Notes: generated by a model not told the origin, from the letters alone. 64,000 bases of DNA from Vulcanisaeta souniana JCM 11219 (GCF_026000775.1 NZ_AP026830.1:372001-436000), one strand, 5' to 3'. Positions 52,379 through 62,428 are shown, counted from the stretch's first letter. Made by a program: numbers and translations.

Positions 52379-54694
52379 GTGGAGCAGAACGCGATAACAA
52401 ATGCATTTTACACGGCTATGGACGCAATTGCTGCGGTAACGCTGTATGTTGTTTTTCCCATAGTGCCGGTGTATGTTTTCGTGGTGCTCCTGACAATGGT
52501 ATTAGCGTCTTCAATACTTAATAAATATGGACTTTCTACAGCAATCATAATAACGTATGTCATTTTCATTTTCATAACAACACTGAATCACGCTTCACTA
52601 ATAATAATGCCGTTACTGTTACTTACCTACTTAGTGACTGAGGCTGGTGTTGTTAATGACATAGCCGTAATATCATGGTCCCTACTCTTCACGCCCATCT
52701 ACTGGCTATCCATACCATTATCCATGCTACCCTCAGCCAAGGGATACGGTATAAGATCCACAGTAATCTTCTCCCTTCTCACATTGCTATACGCAGTGGC
52801 CTACGCATATATGGGTATTGAGTGGGTACCAGTAACTATGCTACACGTGAACAACCTAGACTTGGTTAAGGGTATTTTATTAATGCTCTCTGGTGGTTAC
52901 GGTTACCTAACCACGACTTATGGCGAGCTGAGTAATGCATCATTGTACTTCCTCCTTGTGATAGTTGTGGTAATTCCCCCATTATTGAGTAGGTACTTGG
53001 CGAGGTTCATAACCTTCCTAAACCTGAATGTGTATGTTAACTATGCAATAATGAACTTAATGCCATTACTGGTAACAACAGCCCTTCTCTATGTCCCACT
53101 TGCCATTAATGTGGGGAGTTACGAAGCAACCCCATTGCTATTGCTAGGTTCGTTAATTGCAGGTTCATTGGGTTACGCCTTTGATTATTTAAGGCGTATT
53201 ATGGAGATCACGCTTCCAAGGGTAATGACAGCTAGAAGGAAGGCCCCAACCATAATACCAATAACTGATCCATTGGTGATCATGGAGTATAATCAATGGG
53301 CCAAGAAGTTACCCAGCGATGACTCAAGCTTAGTGAGTAATGCAATAAACACGGTATCAAAGACAGGGTTACTAGTTCTTCAGTCCTCACTACCGCAAGA
53401 TAAGATGGAACTAATTAGTAAGGTTTTATTTGGGTATGCAAGGGCCAAGGGGTTCATAATTAAGGGCGATGTTAATTACATACCAAGTGACGTGGATTGG
53501 TTCGTGAGAACGCATGAAAAATCCCTATTGGTATTCATGCCCAATAACTTGAACAAGAAATTAGTTCCGAAATTAATGGAGTATATTAAACAGTCAAGGG
53601 CTAACATAATACTGATAAACATTGACGATTCACTATTCAGTAAATTAAGGAAGTATGGCATTGAAGTAATAACTCACAGCGCCGTGAAGGTAGGAGAGGA
53701 GAAGCAGTCTCAGGTTAATAATGCGTCAGTAGGGTCTACTGAGCAGCCGAGGCCTGTTATGCCCAATCTAGCCGTTAATACCAGCCCCGCAGGTACAAGT
53801 GCCGGTGAGGATATTAAGGCCAGGGATAAGTCAGAGCAAGCTATCGGTAAGGAAATCATGGTTAATAATAGCATTACTACCAAGAGTACTGAGGAGAGTA
53901 AGCCAGTGACGGATCTAGGCGGGAAGGAAGGGTCAGTCATTAAATTGAATAATGAGCGTGCAGAGGAGGAAAGAAAAAGGAAAATGGAGAAGGGTAATGA
54001 AAACAAGCGTGAGGTTGCTAAGGCCCAGTCCAAGGGGAAGCCCGTAACTAATGTTACACTTACTCTTGATCCTGTTGACCTAATAAACATGAGCATTAAG
54101 TCTAAGCTAATTGATTACATAGATTCATCAATTAGGCTAAGAGACATGCTAAGCAATCTTGGGCTTAAGTACGTGTCATCAATATTAATAATAGGGCCGC
54201 CGAAATCGGGGAAGACGGCTTTGATAAACCACGTAGCCAAACACCTAGGTATTCAAGTCATTGATTATAAGGATCCAAGTATCTCCGTACTTGATAATGC
54301 CATTATCCACGTACCAAGTCTCGAGAAGGCATTTAGTGAGGACAGTAATCATATACGCAGGTTAATGAGTATTGCCAAGGCTAAGCATTTTGTGGTTGTT
54401 ATTGAGAGTAGTAATCCCTGGTCAATAGATGCTGATTTCATTAAGGGTAATGTGGATGCCATAGTGCCTATATTACCTATTGACGAGGATTACATAGACA
54501 CGATTACTCAAGAGAAACTAAAGGTAAGCATGAAGGATAGGGAAGTAATCAGGGGTATAATTAAGTCATGCCCGGCAGTTGAGGCTATTGAGAAGGTGAA
54601 GCTTTACCTGTCAGGTAGGGATGGTTCTGATGTGGTATGCGAAGACATGTTTAGGAAGTTCCAGGAATTTGCACGTTCGCTATCACTTAAATAA
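52379..54694 (+). CDS. Membrane-anchored protein with two AAA-like modules, unknown function
   Basis: 771 residues. Residues 1 to about 275 hold eight or nine membrane helices. Residues about 300-440 form an alpha/beta module (LLVLQSSLPQDKMELISKVL, EKSLLVFMPNNLN, ANIILINIDDSLF) laid out like an AAA core but with no P-loop. A charged, low-complexity linker runs from about 445 to 560. Residues about 565-765 form a second module with an intact Walker A, ILIIGPPKSGKTALINHVAK near 605, but the expected Walker B position (DNAIIHVPSLEKAF) lacks the acidic pair. I recognise no family. It could be a membrane scaffold or a degenerate ATPase. Confidence 0.75.
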   Translation: MEQNAITNAFYTAMDAIAAVTLYVVFPIVPVYVFVVLLTMVLASSILNKYGLSTAIIITYVIFIFITTLNHASLIIMPLLLLTYLVTEAGVVNDIAVISWSLLFTPIYWLSIPLSMLPSAKGYGIRSTVIFSLLTLLYAVAYAYMGIEWVPVTMLHVNNLDLVKGILLMLSGGYGYLTTTYGELSNASLYFLLVIVVVIPPLLSRYLARFITFLNLNVYVNYAIMNLMPLLVTTALLYVPLAINVGSYEATPLLLLGSLIAGSLGYAFDYLRRIMEITLPRVMTARRKAPTIIPITDPLVIMEYNQWAKKLPSDDSSLVSNAINTVSKTGLLVLQSSLPQDKMELISKVLFGYARAKGFIIKGDVNYIPSDVDWFVRTHEKSLLVFMPNNLNKKLVPKLMEYIKQSRANIILINIDDSLFSKLRKYGIEVITHSAVKVGEEKQSQVNNASVGSTEQPRPVMPNLAVNTSPAGTSAGEDIKARDKSEQAIGKEIMVNNSITTKSTEESKPVTDLGGKEGSVIKLNNERAEEERKRKMEKGNENKREVAKAQSKGKPVTNVTLTLDPVDLINMSIKSKLIDYIDSSIRLRDMLSNLGLKYVSSILIIGPPKSGKTALINHVAKHLGIQVIDYKDPSISVLDNAIIHVPSLEKAFSEDSNHIRRLMSIAKAKHFVVVIESSNPWSIDADFIKGNVDAIVPILPIDEDYIDTITQEKLKVSMKDREVIRGIIKSCPAVEAIEKVKLYLSGRDGSDVVCEDMFRKFQEFARSLSLK

Positions 54695-54723
54695 TCCAGG
54701 TCTTCTTTATTTTTAGTTTGGCA

Positions 54724-55638
54724 ATGAGGATTAGAATAGCCACAAGGGGGAGTAGGTTGTCACTGATCCAGACTGGGATTGTCATGAACATGATAAGGAG
54801 AATTGAACCTAGTGTTCAATTTGAGATAAAAATAACAAAAACAACAGGGGACGTCATTCAGGACAAGCCATTATATGCAATTGGAGTCAAGGGTATTTTC
54901 GAGAAGGAGGTTAACATGGCATTGCTAAGGAATGAGGCAGATATAGCTGTGCATAGTCTCAAGGATCTGCCCAGTGAGATTAACCCTGGTCTAGTAATAG
55001 CTGGTTTTTCATCCAGGGATTCGCCGTATGACGTGTTGGTTGTTAGGGATGAGTATGTGGATGATTTAATGGCGTTACCAAGTGGTGCCAGGATAGGTAC
55101 ATCAAGCATTAGGCGTAGGGCATTCCTATTTAGTGTGAGAAGTGATGTGGTATATGACGTGATTAGGGGTAATGTGGATACACGAATAAGTAAATTAATC
55201 AAGGGTGAGTATGATGCTGTGGTACTTGCCGAAGCCGGTCTTGTGAGGTTAATTAAGGACTTGAGTGATTTTCACGTGAGGTACACCCGTATACCGCTTG
55301 ATGTACTACCGCCGGCGCCCGGTCAAGGTATAATAGCGGTTATAGCGCGTGAGAGGGATACGGACATAGTGGATGTTCTCAGGAGAGCCAGCGATCCTAA
55401 GGCGAGGATTGAAGCATTAGCAGAAAGGGCATTCCTTAGGGCCATTGGCGGTGGTTGTCATGTACCAGTCGGTGGCATTGCCATGTACAGTAATGGCCGC
55501 TTGGGATTCATTGCCGGCATTGCGGATGTAAATGGTAATAGAAGAAGAATAATAAAGCTGGTGGGATCGCCAGATAACCCAGAGGAACTGGGTGTTAATG
55601 CTGCCCATGAATTATTGGAGCAATGGAACGAAACCTAG
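54724..55638 (+). CDS. hemC: Hydroxymethylbilane synthase
   Basis: 304 residues, the family length. Seen are RIATRGSRLSLIQTG, the catalytic aspartate region HSLKDLPSEINPG, IGTSSIRRRAFL, and APGQGIIAVIARERD. The cofactor-binding cysteine is in AIGGGCHVPVGGIA. It joins four porphobilinogen units into hydroxymethylbilane for siroheme and heme, and siroheme is needed by the reductase at 6.4 kb. The ATG at 54724 is preferred to the TTG at 54718. No other tetrapyrrole gene is in the window. Confidence 0.94.
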   Translation: MRIRIATRGSRLSLIQTGIVMNMIRRIEPSVQFEIKITKTTGDVIQDKPLYAIGVKGIFEKEVNMALLRNEADIAVHSLKDLPSEINPGLVIAGFSSRDSPYDVLVVRDEYVDDLMALPSGARIGTSSIRRRAFLFSVRSDVVYDVIRGNVDTRISKLIKGEYDAVVLAEAGLVRLIKDLSDFHVRYTRIPLDVLPPAPGQGIIAVIARERDTDIVDVLRRASDPKARIEALAERAFLRAIGGGCHVPVGGIAMYSNGRLGFIAGIADVNGNRRRIIKLVGSPDNPEELGVNAAHELLEQWNET

Positions 55639-55702
55639 CGATAATAATCAGTGGGTTACGGTACATCTCTCTACACTAAAGCCTGCAATTGAATGAGTTT
55701 TC

Positions 55703-56434
55703 CTAGACAATTATTGGTAATTTAAGGACCAGTGCGATTAGGGAGGTTGTCACTGGTATTGCTAGGTTGTCCTCCATTCCATATGCCTCCGCCAGTGCTG
55801 CAACCACGGTGATCGCAAGTGGCCCGATCAGTTGGTTCGTGAGTATAAAAAGCACTATTGCTAATGATGCCATGCCTACGAGTGCGCCCTCCATAGTGGC
55901 GTTACTAAAGGGTAATTTAACCCTCCCGAGGAGTGTACCGCCAAGAGCGCTCATCGTGTCGTAGATTATTACTGATATTATACCGTAGATTACGTAGTTA
56001 CCGGTCAGTAATTGACTTATTAATACACCAATGGCCCCCATCAGGATTCCTAAATACCCACCTCTTCTCTCGTAATCTCTCTCCACGCTATCAAGTAGTT
56101 CCTTAACGGTCTTCTCGAGCTTCATTAAACTATCATCCAGCGTGTCCAATGGTATTGCGGAGCTTATTGGTGACTTCGTGATCTGTTGCAGTATGGATCT
56201 TCTGGCACTTGTTAATGCATCCAATAACATTATTGTTATTATGGGTCTCTTAACCTGTATTACATAAATCACAGAAACTATCAGAGTTATTAATGTGAAG
56301 TAGAGGGTTGTTGATATCCCATAAATGCCTAAATTCATTATAAACGGTATTATTAGAAATACCGACAATACCACGTGTATTAACTTCCTAAGTGCCATTG
56401 CCCTTAGTCGCTCCAACCTGCTCAAGATCAACAC
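55703..56434 (-). CDS. Dolichol kinase/CDP-diglyceride synthetase-like membrane protein
   Basis: 243 residues with six or seven membrane helices. The N-terminal ALRKLIHVVLSVFLI and the C-terminal signature YDTMSALGGTLLGRVKLPFS ... TMEGALVGM ... AEAYGMEDNLAIPV match the CTP-dependent dolichol kinase / phosphatidate cytidylyltransferase superfamily. A soluble cytoplasmic loop (TLDDSLMKLEKTVKELLDSV) interrupts the helices near residue 105. It probably phosphorylates a polyprenol or activates a lipid phosphate. Its start overlaps the end of the DUF371 gene by about 47 bp on the same strand. Confidence 0.8.
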   Translation of the reverse strand: MLILSRLERLRAMALRKLIHVVLSVFLIIPFIMNLGIYGISTTLYFTLITLIVSVIYVIQVKRPIITIMLLDALTSARRSILQQITKSPISSAIPLDTLDDSLMKLEKTVKELLDSVERDYERRGGYLGILMGAIGVLISQLLTGNYVIYGIISVIIYDTMSALGGTLLGRVKLPFSNATMEGALVGMASLAIVLFILTNQLIGPLAITVVAALAEAYGMEDNLAIPVTTSLIALVLKLPIIV

Positions 56435-56852
56435 CTACAATGTACATTGTAAGTGGTGCACCCCTTTTCAATCTATCTATGAGTTTCCTATCAAGATCTA
56501 TGGCTGCCTTATTAGCCTTTATCATTAGTGTTGAGTCATCGGTATAAGCGCTCCTCCTAATTATCATTTTGCTCCTGCTACCTAAAGTGAGTTTCGAGGA
56601 ACCCATGCCGATGACCAAGTCAAGGTATTCATCGACTATGAACACAACGATCACCACTGCATTATCTCTCCTAATGATATCCTTCAATTCAGGATTTATA
56701 TCAACCAAACCCCTATCGGCCTTGATACCCACTATGCAGTCTCCCCGGGGTGTTAGGTAATCATCTTTGGTTACCTCAATTGTTCTCCTGTGGCCGGCTC
56801 TGACGTTGATGTGTCCCCATGCCTGCACCTTATCAATAATGATCCTGACCAC
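56388..56852 (-). CDS. DUF371 family protein
   Basis: About 154 residues with the DUF371 pattern AWGHINVRAGHRRTIEVTKD, DYLTPRGDCIVGIKADRG and SAYTDDSTLMIKANKAAIDL. This archaeal family has no known function to my knowledge. A GTG at 56852 lies about 25 bp from the shared TATA-like element at 56873-56880; the TTG at 56867 is the other possibility. Confidence 0.83.
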   Translation of the reverse strand: MVRIIIDKVQAWGHINVRAGHRRTIEVTKDDYLTPRGDCIVGIKADRGLVDINPELKDIIRRDNAVVIVVFIVDEYLDLVIGMGSSKLTLGSRSKMIIRRSAYTDDSTLMIKANKAAIDLDRKLIDRLKRGAPLTMYIVGVDLEQVGATKGNGT

Positions 56853-56872
56853 GGTTTTTAAGCTCAATAAAG

Positions 56873-56880
56873 CTTAATTA
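56873..56880. promoter_or_regulatory. Shared divergent TATA-like element
   Basis: CTTAATTA is centred about 25 bp from the DUF371 GTG (56852) and about 27 bp from the TyrRS ATG (56904). Confidence 0.5.
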
Positions 56881-56903
56881 TCTTAACTTTAGTGGTAATA
56901 ACA

Positions 56904-58028
56904 ATGGATATTGAGGATAAGTTGGCGCTAATAACCAGGTACCCAACGGAGGAGGTACTCACAATTGATGAGCTAAGGCAGTACCTAGAGACAGGTCTTA
57001 AGTTGAAGCACTACATAGGTTTTGAAATAAGTGGCTATATACACATTGGTACGGGCATTGTCAGTCTGTCAAAGGTTGTTGATCTACAGAAGGCCGGTGT
57101 TGAGGTCTCAATAATGCTCGCTGACATACACTCATGGCTTAATAACAAGCTGGGCGGTGATCTTGAGCTGATAAGGAAAGTCGCTAACAGGTACTATGTA
57201 GAGACCTTTAGAAAGGCCATAGAGTTGCTTGGTGGTGATCCGGATTCCGTGAAGTTCTACATGGCTAGTGACCTTTATCATAACAACGATGAGTACTGGT
57301 ACCTAATACTCGACCTAGCCAGGATGACTAACCTAGCCGATATTAGGCATAGCTTGACAATACTTGGTAGGAAGATGGGTGAGTCAATACCAATGTCATG
57401 GCTTGTATATCCATTACTACAGGTTGCTGATGTCTTTGTTATCGGCTCGCACATTGCCCATGGTGGTATAGACCAGAGAAAGGCGTATGTACTGGCCAGG
57501 GAAGTTGCACTGAAGGTTAGGTTCCATCCATTGATGCTTAATAATGAGAAGGTAAAGCCAATAGCCCTATTCCATGGTTTAATACCCGCGCTAAACATCA
57601 CTGGTAAGGAGTCCAAGGAAGAATTGAGTGAAATGAAAATGAGCAAATCATTACCTGACACGGCGATATTTCTCCACGACAACGTGGATTCCATACGACA
57701 AAAAATACTCAAGGCCTATTGCCCACCCAGGGAGGTCAGCATGAACCCAGTAATAGAATTGGCGCATTTATTCTCGTTCAGGGAAAGTAGGGACAAGCCG
57801 TTCACAATAGAAAGGCCACGGCAATATGGCGGTGGCTACCTGGAGTTCTGGTCATTCGATGAGTTGGTGAGGGCATATGCAGATGGTAAGATACACCCAC
57901 TGGATTTAAAGAATGCAGTGGCTAATGAAGTCGTTAAATACCTGGAGCCGATAATCAAGTGGTTCCAGGAGGGGCAAGGCGCCAAGTTAATAGAGGAAAT
58001 GAACAACATAATGAGAATAACCAGGTGA
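56904..58028 (+). CDS. tyrS: Tyrosyl-tRNA synthetase
   Basis: 374 residues, a class I synthetase of the archaeal/eukaryal type. The HIGH-equivalent is [15 protein letters not shown] near residue 46; the tyrosine pocket includes [17 protein letters not shown] and [20 protein letters not shown]; the second signature is [17 protein letters not shown] near residue 245. It charges tRNA-Tyr. The in-frame GTG at 56892 is only 15 bp from the TATA-like box, so the ATG at 56904 is chosen. Confidence 0.93.
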   Translation: MDIEDKLALITRYPTEEVLTIDELRQYLETGLKLKHYIGFEISGYIHIGTGIVSLSKVVDLQKAGVEVSIMLADIHSWLNNKLGGDLELIRKVANRYYVETFRKAIELLGGDPDSVKFYMASDLYHNNDEYWYLILDLARMTNLADIRHSLTILGRKMGESIPMSWLVYPLLQVADVFVIGSHIAHGGIDQRKAYVLAREVALKVRFHPLMLNNEKVKPIALFHGLIPALNITGKESKEELSEMKMSKSLPDTAIFLHDNVDSIRQKILKAYCPPREVSMNPVIELAHLFSFRESRDKPFTIERPRQYGGGYLEFWSFDELVRAYADGKIHPLDLKNAVANEVVKYLEPIIKWFQEGQGAKLIEEMNNIMRITR

Positions 58029-58030
58029 AA

Positions 58031-59209
58031 CTAACCCAGCACTTCTCTAATTAATTCACTAATACGATTTGGTTCTACCAACGATAGTTCACCTATAATT
58101 GAAAACACAACTTTAGCAAAGGCCCAAGGCCTTTTCATGGCGGTCCTTAGTATGGCATCAACGTGATTGTCATAATCGTAAGTATCGACATTAACCGCAT
58201 TCATGCTACGCATTACCTCGCTTAAGCTACTATTCATCATTAGATGAAGGGTACTTGATGCGCCGCCCAAGGCCCTTATCTTACGCCTAATGAATTTTCT
58301 AAATACCATGTTGTAGATACTTAATGCATCACTTACTTGCAGTCCCACCTTAACGGCGCTATATATGCTCTCGGCAAGTAACTTCGCACTTAGCATTCCC
58401 ATTATTATACCGCCACCTGTTGTTGGCTTTACAAAGCCAGCAGCATCACCTATAACTGCAACGTTATTGGTGGTTACGTCATTAGGCGATCCACCAATTA
58501 TCACCTTACCACCAAATGGCTTGTAATACCTTGCACCAATAATTTTTAGTAACCCAATGAACTTAACCCATGTATTTGCATCATCAGCGATTCCAATCCT
58601 AAGTTCATGATTATCCCTGGGAACTATCCAGGCAAAGAAATGATTGCTCAACCTCCTATCAAATACAACTACCACTTCATCAACGTCCCTAGGCATTAAG
58701 GCGTTTGATTCGTGTGACGTGGTATCGGTTTGGACGCCATAAACATAGGTTGGTTTCCAAGGTATCAAGTTCTTAGTTAAGGACATACCGGAGCCCTCGG
58801 CAATAGCTACTAAATCATACGTGGTTTCCCTAGTCTTAGTCCTGACGGTTCCTCTCCGAACGTCAAGGACCCTCTCACCTAATGCCAATGATGCGCTACC
58901 AAGTTCATCAGCTAAGTAATTCTCAAGACCTGGTCTGTCAAGCATAGCAACAGCTTTTCTCTTGAAATCAAACGTAATGCTGTTGCCCTCTAGGTCCGTG
59001 ATTCGGACATATCGGTAGGAATTTATGATTGGTGGCGATATATTAAGTACCTTCAGTGAGTCGGCATTGACGAGACCCGTACAGTGAGGCGGCAACCCCA
59101 ATTCCTTATCCTCCTCGAAAATCACCACATTCATTATCTTACTTAATTCACGCGCTAAGTAAAGACCACTTGGTCCTGCACCAATTATTGCCACGTCGCT
59201 CTCTCTCAT
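58031..59209 (-). CDS. Geranylgeranyl reductase family protein
   Basis: 392 residues. FAD-binding motif VAIIGAGPSGLYLARELSK at the N terminus, then NHFFAWIVPRDNHELRIGIA as the substrate-cavity strand and VAVIGDAAGFVKPTTGGGII as the second FAD motif. Homologues saturate the double bonds of geranylgeranyl chains in archaeal lipids or quinone tails. It acts downstream of the GGPP synthase encoded at 38.8 kb. The stop is 2 bp from the convergent TyrRS stop. Confidence 0.88.
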   Translation of the reverse strand: MRESDVAIIGAGPSGLYLARELSKIMNVVIFEEDKELGLPPHCTGLVNADSLKVLNISPPIINSYRYVRITDLEGNSITFDFKRKAVAMLDRPGLENYLADELGSASLALGERVLDVRRGTVRTKTRETTYDLVAIAEGSGMSLTKNLIPWKPTYVYGVQTDTTSHESNALMPRDVDEVVVVFDRRLSNHFFAWIVPRDNHELRIGIADDANTWVKFIGLLKIIGARYYKPFGGKVIIGGSPNDVTTNNVAVIGDAAGFVKPTTGGGIIMGMLSAKLLAESIYSAVKVGLQVSDALSIYNMVFRKFIRRKIRALGGASSTLHLMMNSSLSEVMRSMNAVNVDTYDYDNHVDAILRTAMKRPWAFAKVVFSIIGELSLVEPNRISELIREVLG

Positions 59210-59236
59210 TAAACTTAGTGCTATTGATCAGTAGGT

Positions 59237-59246
59237 TAATATATAT
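59237..59246. promoter_or_regulatory. Shared divergent TATA box
   Basis: TAATATATAT is centred about 33 bp from the geranylgeranyl reductase ATG (59209) and about 27 bp from the HD protein ATG (59269). No second TATA-like element is visible in the 59-bp gap. Confidence 0.55.
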
Positions 59247-59268
59247 GTTTTAGTCATTAGTGTTTTGA

Positions 59269-60972
59269 ATGACATTAAGCTACACGAAGGCCATTGCAGA
59301 TCCAGCATTTGGTTGGATAAGATTAACCAATGAAGAGGCAAGGTTCATTGATGCATGTAAATACGTACAGAGACTAAGGCATATACATCAACTTGGATTA
59401 GCCTATATGGTATATCCCTCGGCGCACCACAGTAGGTTTGAGCACTCACTGGGTACGTTACAAATAGCTACATTAATGTTCGAGAGAATAATGAGGATGA
59501 GTAACATTCGTGAACTACTACTTGCCCTGGGTAAGTCCCTGGGTCTCGACACAGAGGATGAATTGATACTTCACGTGAGGATAGCGGCACTGTTACATGA
59601 CCTTGGGCATTTACCCTTTTCACACGTACTTGAGGGTACCTTCGGCCAAGGCATTGAGCCGTTAATAAGGAATTGTAGCGAGGACTCCCGTGAAGCATCC
59701 AGGGGCACGGTATTCAGGATGCCCTTCAAGGAGCATGAAGTAGCAACGTACTTCATACTCGCGAATAACGATGAGTTTAGGAGTACGTTAAAGGAGGTAT
59801 TGCCAAGTATTGACCTGAGGATAGTTAAGGCATTGCTTCATGCAGATATCATAGGGAAGATTATGGGGGTTATACCACATTACCTGGACATTATTGACTA
59901 TGAAGATGGGAAATTCCTCAACTCATTGATCAATGAATCAAGGCTTTTCAATGTGCTCAGGAGCCTGGTTTCTGGAAACCTTGATGCAGATAGAATTGAG
60001 TACATACTCAGGGACTCGTACCTAACTGGCGCAAGCATAGGTTCCGTGATTAGTATTGGGGACATTGAAAGGATATTTGATAACATGAGGATTGTTAATA
60101 ATAATGATGAGTATACCCTGGCCTTTGACGAGAAGGCTAGGGCTAACCTAGAGGGGTTCATAATAGCACGATACAACATATATAAGCATGTATATCTACA
60201 CCACAAGGTTGTTTTGTTTAACACGTTGGCCAGGAACCTACTTGGTACATTATTACGGAATTATGATATACTTAATGACGAGTTTAAGGATTACTTATGT
60301 AAGATCTACCATTTCTCCACAGGGCTTTTGAGGGATTACGATATCATGTACATAACAGATGATTACTTCCTATCAATACTGCTAAGGAACAGACAATACC
60401 TAATTGGTAAAATACCTGGTGTGTCTAAGTACCTAGATCCCCTCATAACCAGGAACACCGTTTACAAGGCTCTATGGAAGAGGGACTTCGACTTCATAGA
60501 TCTCATTAACAAACAGGGAATTAACCTAGATCTCGTAAATGATGCATTCCCATTACTACTGAGCAAGGGCGAAAGCAGGGATGAAGTTCTCCAAGTCTTT
60601 TACAGAAAGTTAAGGGAGAAACTACGTAATTTCTCGAATAAGTGCATTAGTGACTTGGCAAATGATGAACTTGAATCTATGGTTCTAATCGGATCCAGGA
60701 CGTTCGAGCCAGAGACTAGACTAAACATTATACATGGTAATAAGTTGGTCAATATAAATGAATTATCGCCGTTGGCAAGCTCAGTCGCGATTGCCTGGAG
60801 GAAATCCCCACACGTCTTTATATTTATTGACATAACTAAGCTAGAGAATAATTGCATTGGTATTAACATGGATAGTACGCTAGAAGCCATTAAGAGCCTG
60901 GTCTTGATGGTTATGCATGAGACGCTATTGGAACTTGGAAGCATCATTAGTAAGTATTTCAAGCATCCTTAG
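59269..60972 (+). CDS. HD-domain phosphohydrolase (dGTPase/SAMHD1-like)
   Basis: 567 residues. The N-terminal IRLTNEEARFIDACKYVQRL, AHHSRFEHSLGTLQIA (near residue 50) and the metal motif LLHDLGHLPFSHVLEG (near 108), with ALLHADIIGKI and NLDADRIEYILRD later, give the H...HD...D set of HD hydrolases related to dNTP triphosphohydrolases. It may regulate dNTP pools or act on another nucleotide. The C-terminal 250 residues show no domain I recognise. Leaderless ATG. Confidence 0.88.
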   Translation: MTLSYTKAIADPAFGWIRLTNEEARFIDACKYVQRLRHIHQLGLAYMVYPSAHHSRFEHSLGTLQIATLMFERIMRMSNIRELLLALGKSLGLDTEDELILHVRIAALLHDLGHLPFSHVLEGTFGQGIEPLIRNCSEDSREASRGTVFRMPFKEHEVATYFILANNDEFRSTLKEVLPSIDLRIVKALLHADIIGKIMGVIPHYLDIIDYEDGKFLNSLINESRLFNVLRSLVSGNLDADRIEYILRDSYLTGASIGSVISIGDIERIFDNMRIVNNNDEYTLAFDEKARANLEGFIIARYNIYKHVYLHHKVVLFNTLARNLLGTLLRNYDILNDEFKDYLCKIYHFSTGLLRDYDIMYITDDYFLSILLRNRQYLIGKIPGVSKYLDPLITRNTVYKALWKRDFDFIDLINKQGINLDLVNDAFPLLLSKGESRDEVLQVFYRKLREKLRNFSNKCISDLANDELESMVLIGSRTFEPETRLNIIHGNKLVNINELSPLASSVAIAWRKSPHVFIFIDITKLENNCIGINMDSTLEAIKSLVLMVMHETLLELGSIISKYFKHP

Positions 60973-61206
60973 GTAGTGAATGCCCTCATCGCTTAGGGTC
61001 ATCTTATCTCCATTTACCATTATAATATCAAGTAGGTAAATCATATCACTTGGTTCAATAGAGTTACTGGAGTTATCCATATATTGCGATATTTTTGTAA
61101 GCAGGCTTGGGAAGTCCCTCGTATTCACATACCCAAGTCTATGTAGCTCCCTTGCTACCATCATCTTGAGAACCATTAAGCTGAATACGCCACGTGAGGT
61201 CATCAA
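60925..61206 (-). CDS. Small hypothetical protein
   Basis: 93 residues, mostly helical (VLKMMVARELHRLGYVNTRD, LLTKISQYMDNSSNS), no family recognised. Its last 48 bp overlap the end of the HD protein gene in the opposite direction. The ATG pair at 61206/61203 starts it. The continuous helical pattern supports coding, but it could be a chance ORF. Confidence 0.45.
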   Translation of the reverse strand: MMTSRGVFSLMVLKMMVARELHRLGYVNTRDFPSLLTKISQYMDNSSNSIEPSDMIYLLDIIMVNGDKMTLSDEGIHYLRMLEILTNDASKFQ

Positions 61207-61286
61207 TAAAAATAATGATATTTCCTTAATTAAATTAATGATTAAAAAATAGCCCCAGAATATGTAAAAACTTTCGGTTTACTGAC

Positions 61287-62396
61287 TCAGAACAACTCAG
61301 TTGGGTATTTACTTATTGGTCTCGAGCCTGATTCAGTAATTAATAAAGTGTCCTCAATCCTAACACCACCAATTCCATTAATGTACACTCCGGGTTCAAT
61401 CGTTACTACCTCGTAGGGTCTCAACTCCTCATCACTAGAGGGACTTATGGCGGGTCTTTCATGGACTTCGATACCAACGCCATGACCAGTACTATGTATG
61501 TAATACTTATCATAACCATACTCAGAAAGAACTTCTCTCGCAACCAAGTCTATGTCCTTAGCCTTGACACCAGGTTTAACGTGACTAGATGCCTTCCTAT
61601 GTGCCTCAAGAACAGCCATCGCCATGTCTCTTAACTCCTTACTTATCGTCCCCACCGCAATTGTTCTAGTCATGTCAGTACAATAAAGATGGTACCTGGC
61701 GCCTACATCGATCGTAACAAGTTCATTTCTACCTATGGTCCTACTGGTAAATACATGGTGAGGATATGCGCCATTAGGGCCTGAGGCCACTATGGGCCTA
61801 AATGCAACATCCTCAGCGCCCCTACTGATCATTCCGTAGTAAAGCATTGCTGCAACATCACTTTCCCTTTTACCCTCAAGTCCCTCCCTTAATACATTAT
61901 CGAGGGACTCCTCGGTTATTCTAGTGGCTTCCTCAATCATACTAATCTCGCTCTCGTCCTTAATTTCCCTAAGCCTTAGTATATAGTTATTAACATTGAT
62001 TACCCTAATGCCTGCAGAGTTTAGTTCCTTAACAATTGGCGAGTCTATATTATCAACACCAATAATATTGGTGGGCCTAAGACCAACCTCCCTGAGTAGA
62101 TAATCACCAAGGTTCTTTGAAACAAATAGGTTCTCTCCAGGTATTCTTCGCGGAACCTCAATTGTTGAGTACCCAATGAGGGTTGTTTCATTATCAACGA
62201 TACTACGGACCCTTTGTAGGTCTAGCCTTGGAACTATTAGTGTAGTATCTAATGATCTATTTATTATGAGCATCAAACCACTATCAATACCCGTGAGATA
62301 TTCAAGGTTTGGTTCATTAAGTATTATTAATATGTCTAGGCTTAGTTCGTCAAAGAGTTCGATTGTTTTCTTAGTGCGGTTCTTAATTAACCCCAC
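61287..62396 (-). CDS. pepQ: Xaa-Pro aminopeptidase (M24 family)
   Basis: 369 residues. A creatinase-like N-terminal domain (about 1-125) precedes the pita-bread metallopeptidase domain. Metal ligands are visible: VTIDVGARYHLYCTDMTRT (two Asp), HSTGHGVGIEVHERP (His), VVTIEPGVYINGIGG (Glu) and VRIEDTLLI (Glu). It removes N-terminal residues before proline or splits X-Pro dipeptides. It begins at a GTG 29 bp from TTTTAAAT. Confidence 0.9.
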   Translation of the reverse strand: MGLIKNRTKKTIELFDELSLDILIILNEPNLEYLTGIDSGLMLIINRSLDTTLIVPRLDLQRVRSIVDNETTLIGYSTIEVPRRIPGENLFVSKNLGDYLLREVGLRPTNIIGVDNIDSPIVKELNSAGIRVINVNNYILRLREIKDESEISMIEEATRITEESLDNVLREGLEGKRESDVAAMLYYGMISRGAEDVAFRPIVASGPNGAYPHHVFTSRTIGRNELVTIDVGARYHLYCTDMTRTIAVGTISKELRDMAMAVLEAHRKASSHVKPGVKAKDIDLVAREVLSEYGYDKYYIHSTGHGVGIEVHERPAISPSSDEELRPYEVVTIEPGVYINGIGGVRIEDTLLITESGSRPISKYPTELF

Positions 62397-62420
62397 GAAC
62401 CTGTTTTAAAAGTTATACAT

Positions 62421-62428
62421 TTTTAAAT
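62421..62428. promoter_or_regulatory. Shared divergent TATA box
   Basis: The palindrome-like TTTTAAAT is centred 26-30 bp from both divergent starts, the GTG at 62396 and the ATG at 62451. A second AT run nearer 62405 could also serve the peptidase gene. Confidence 0.45.
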
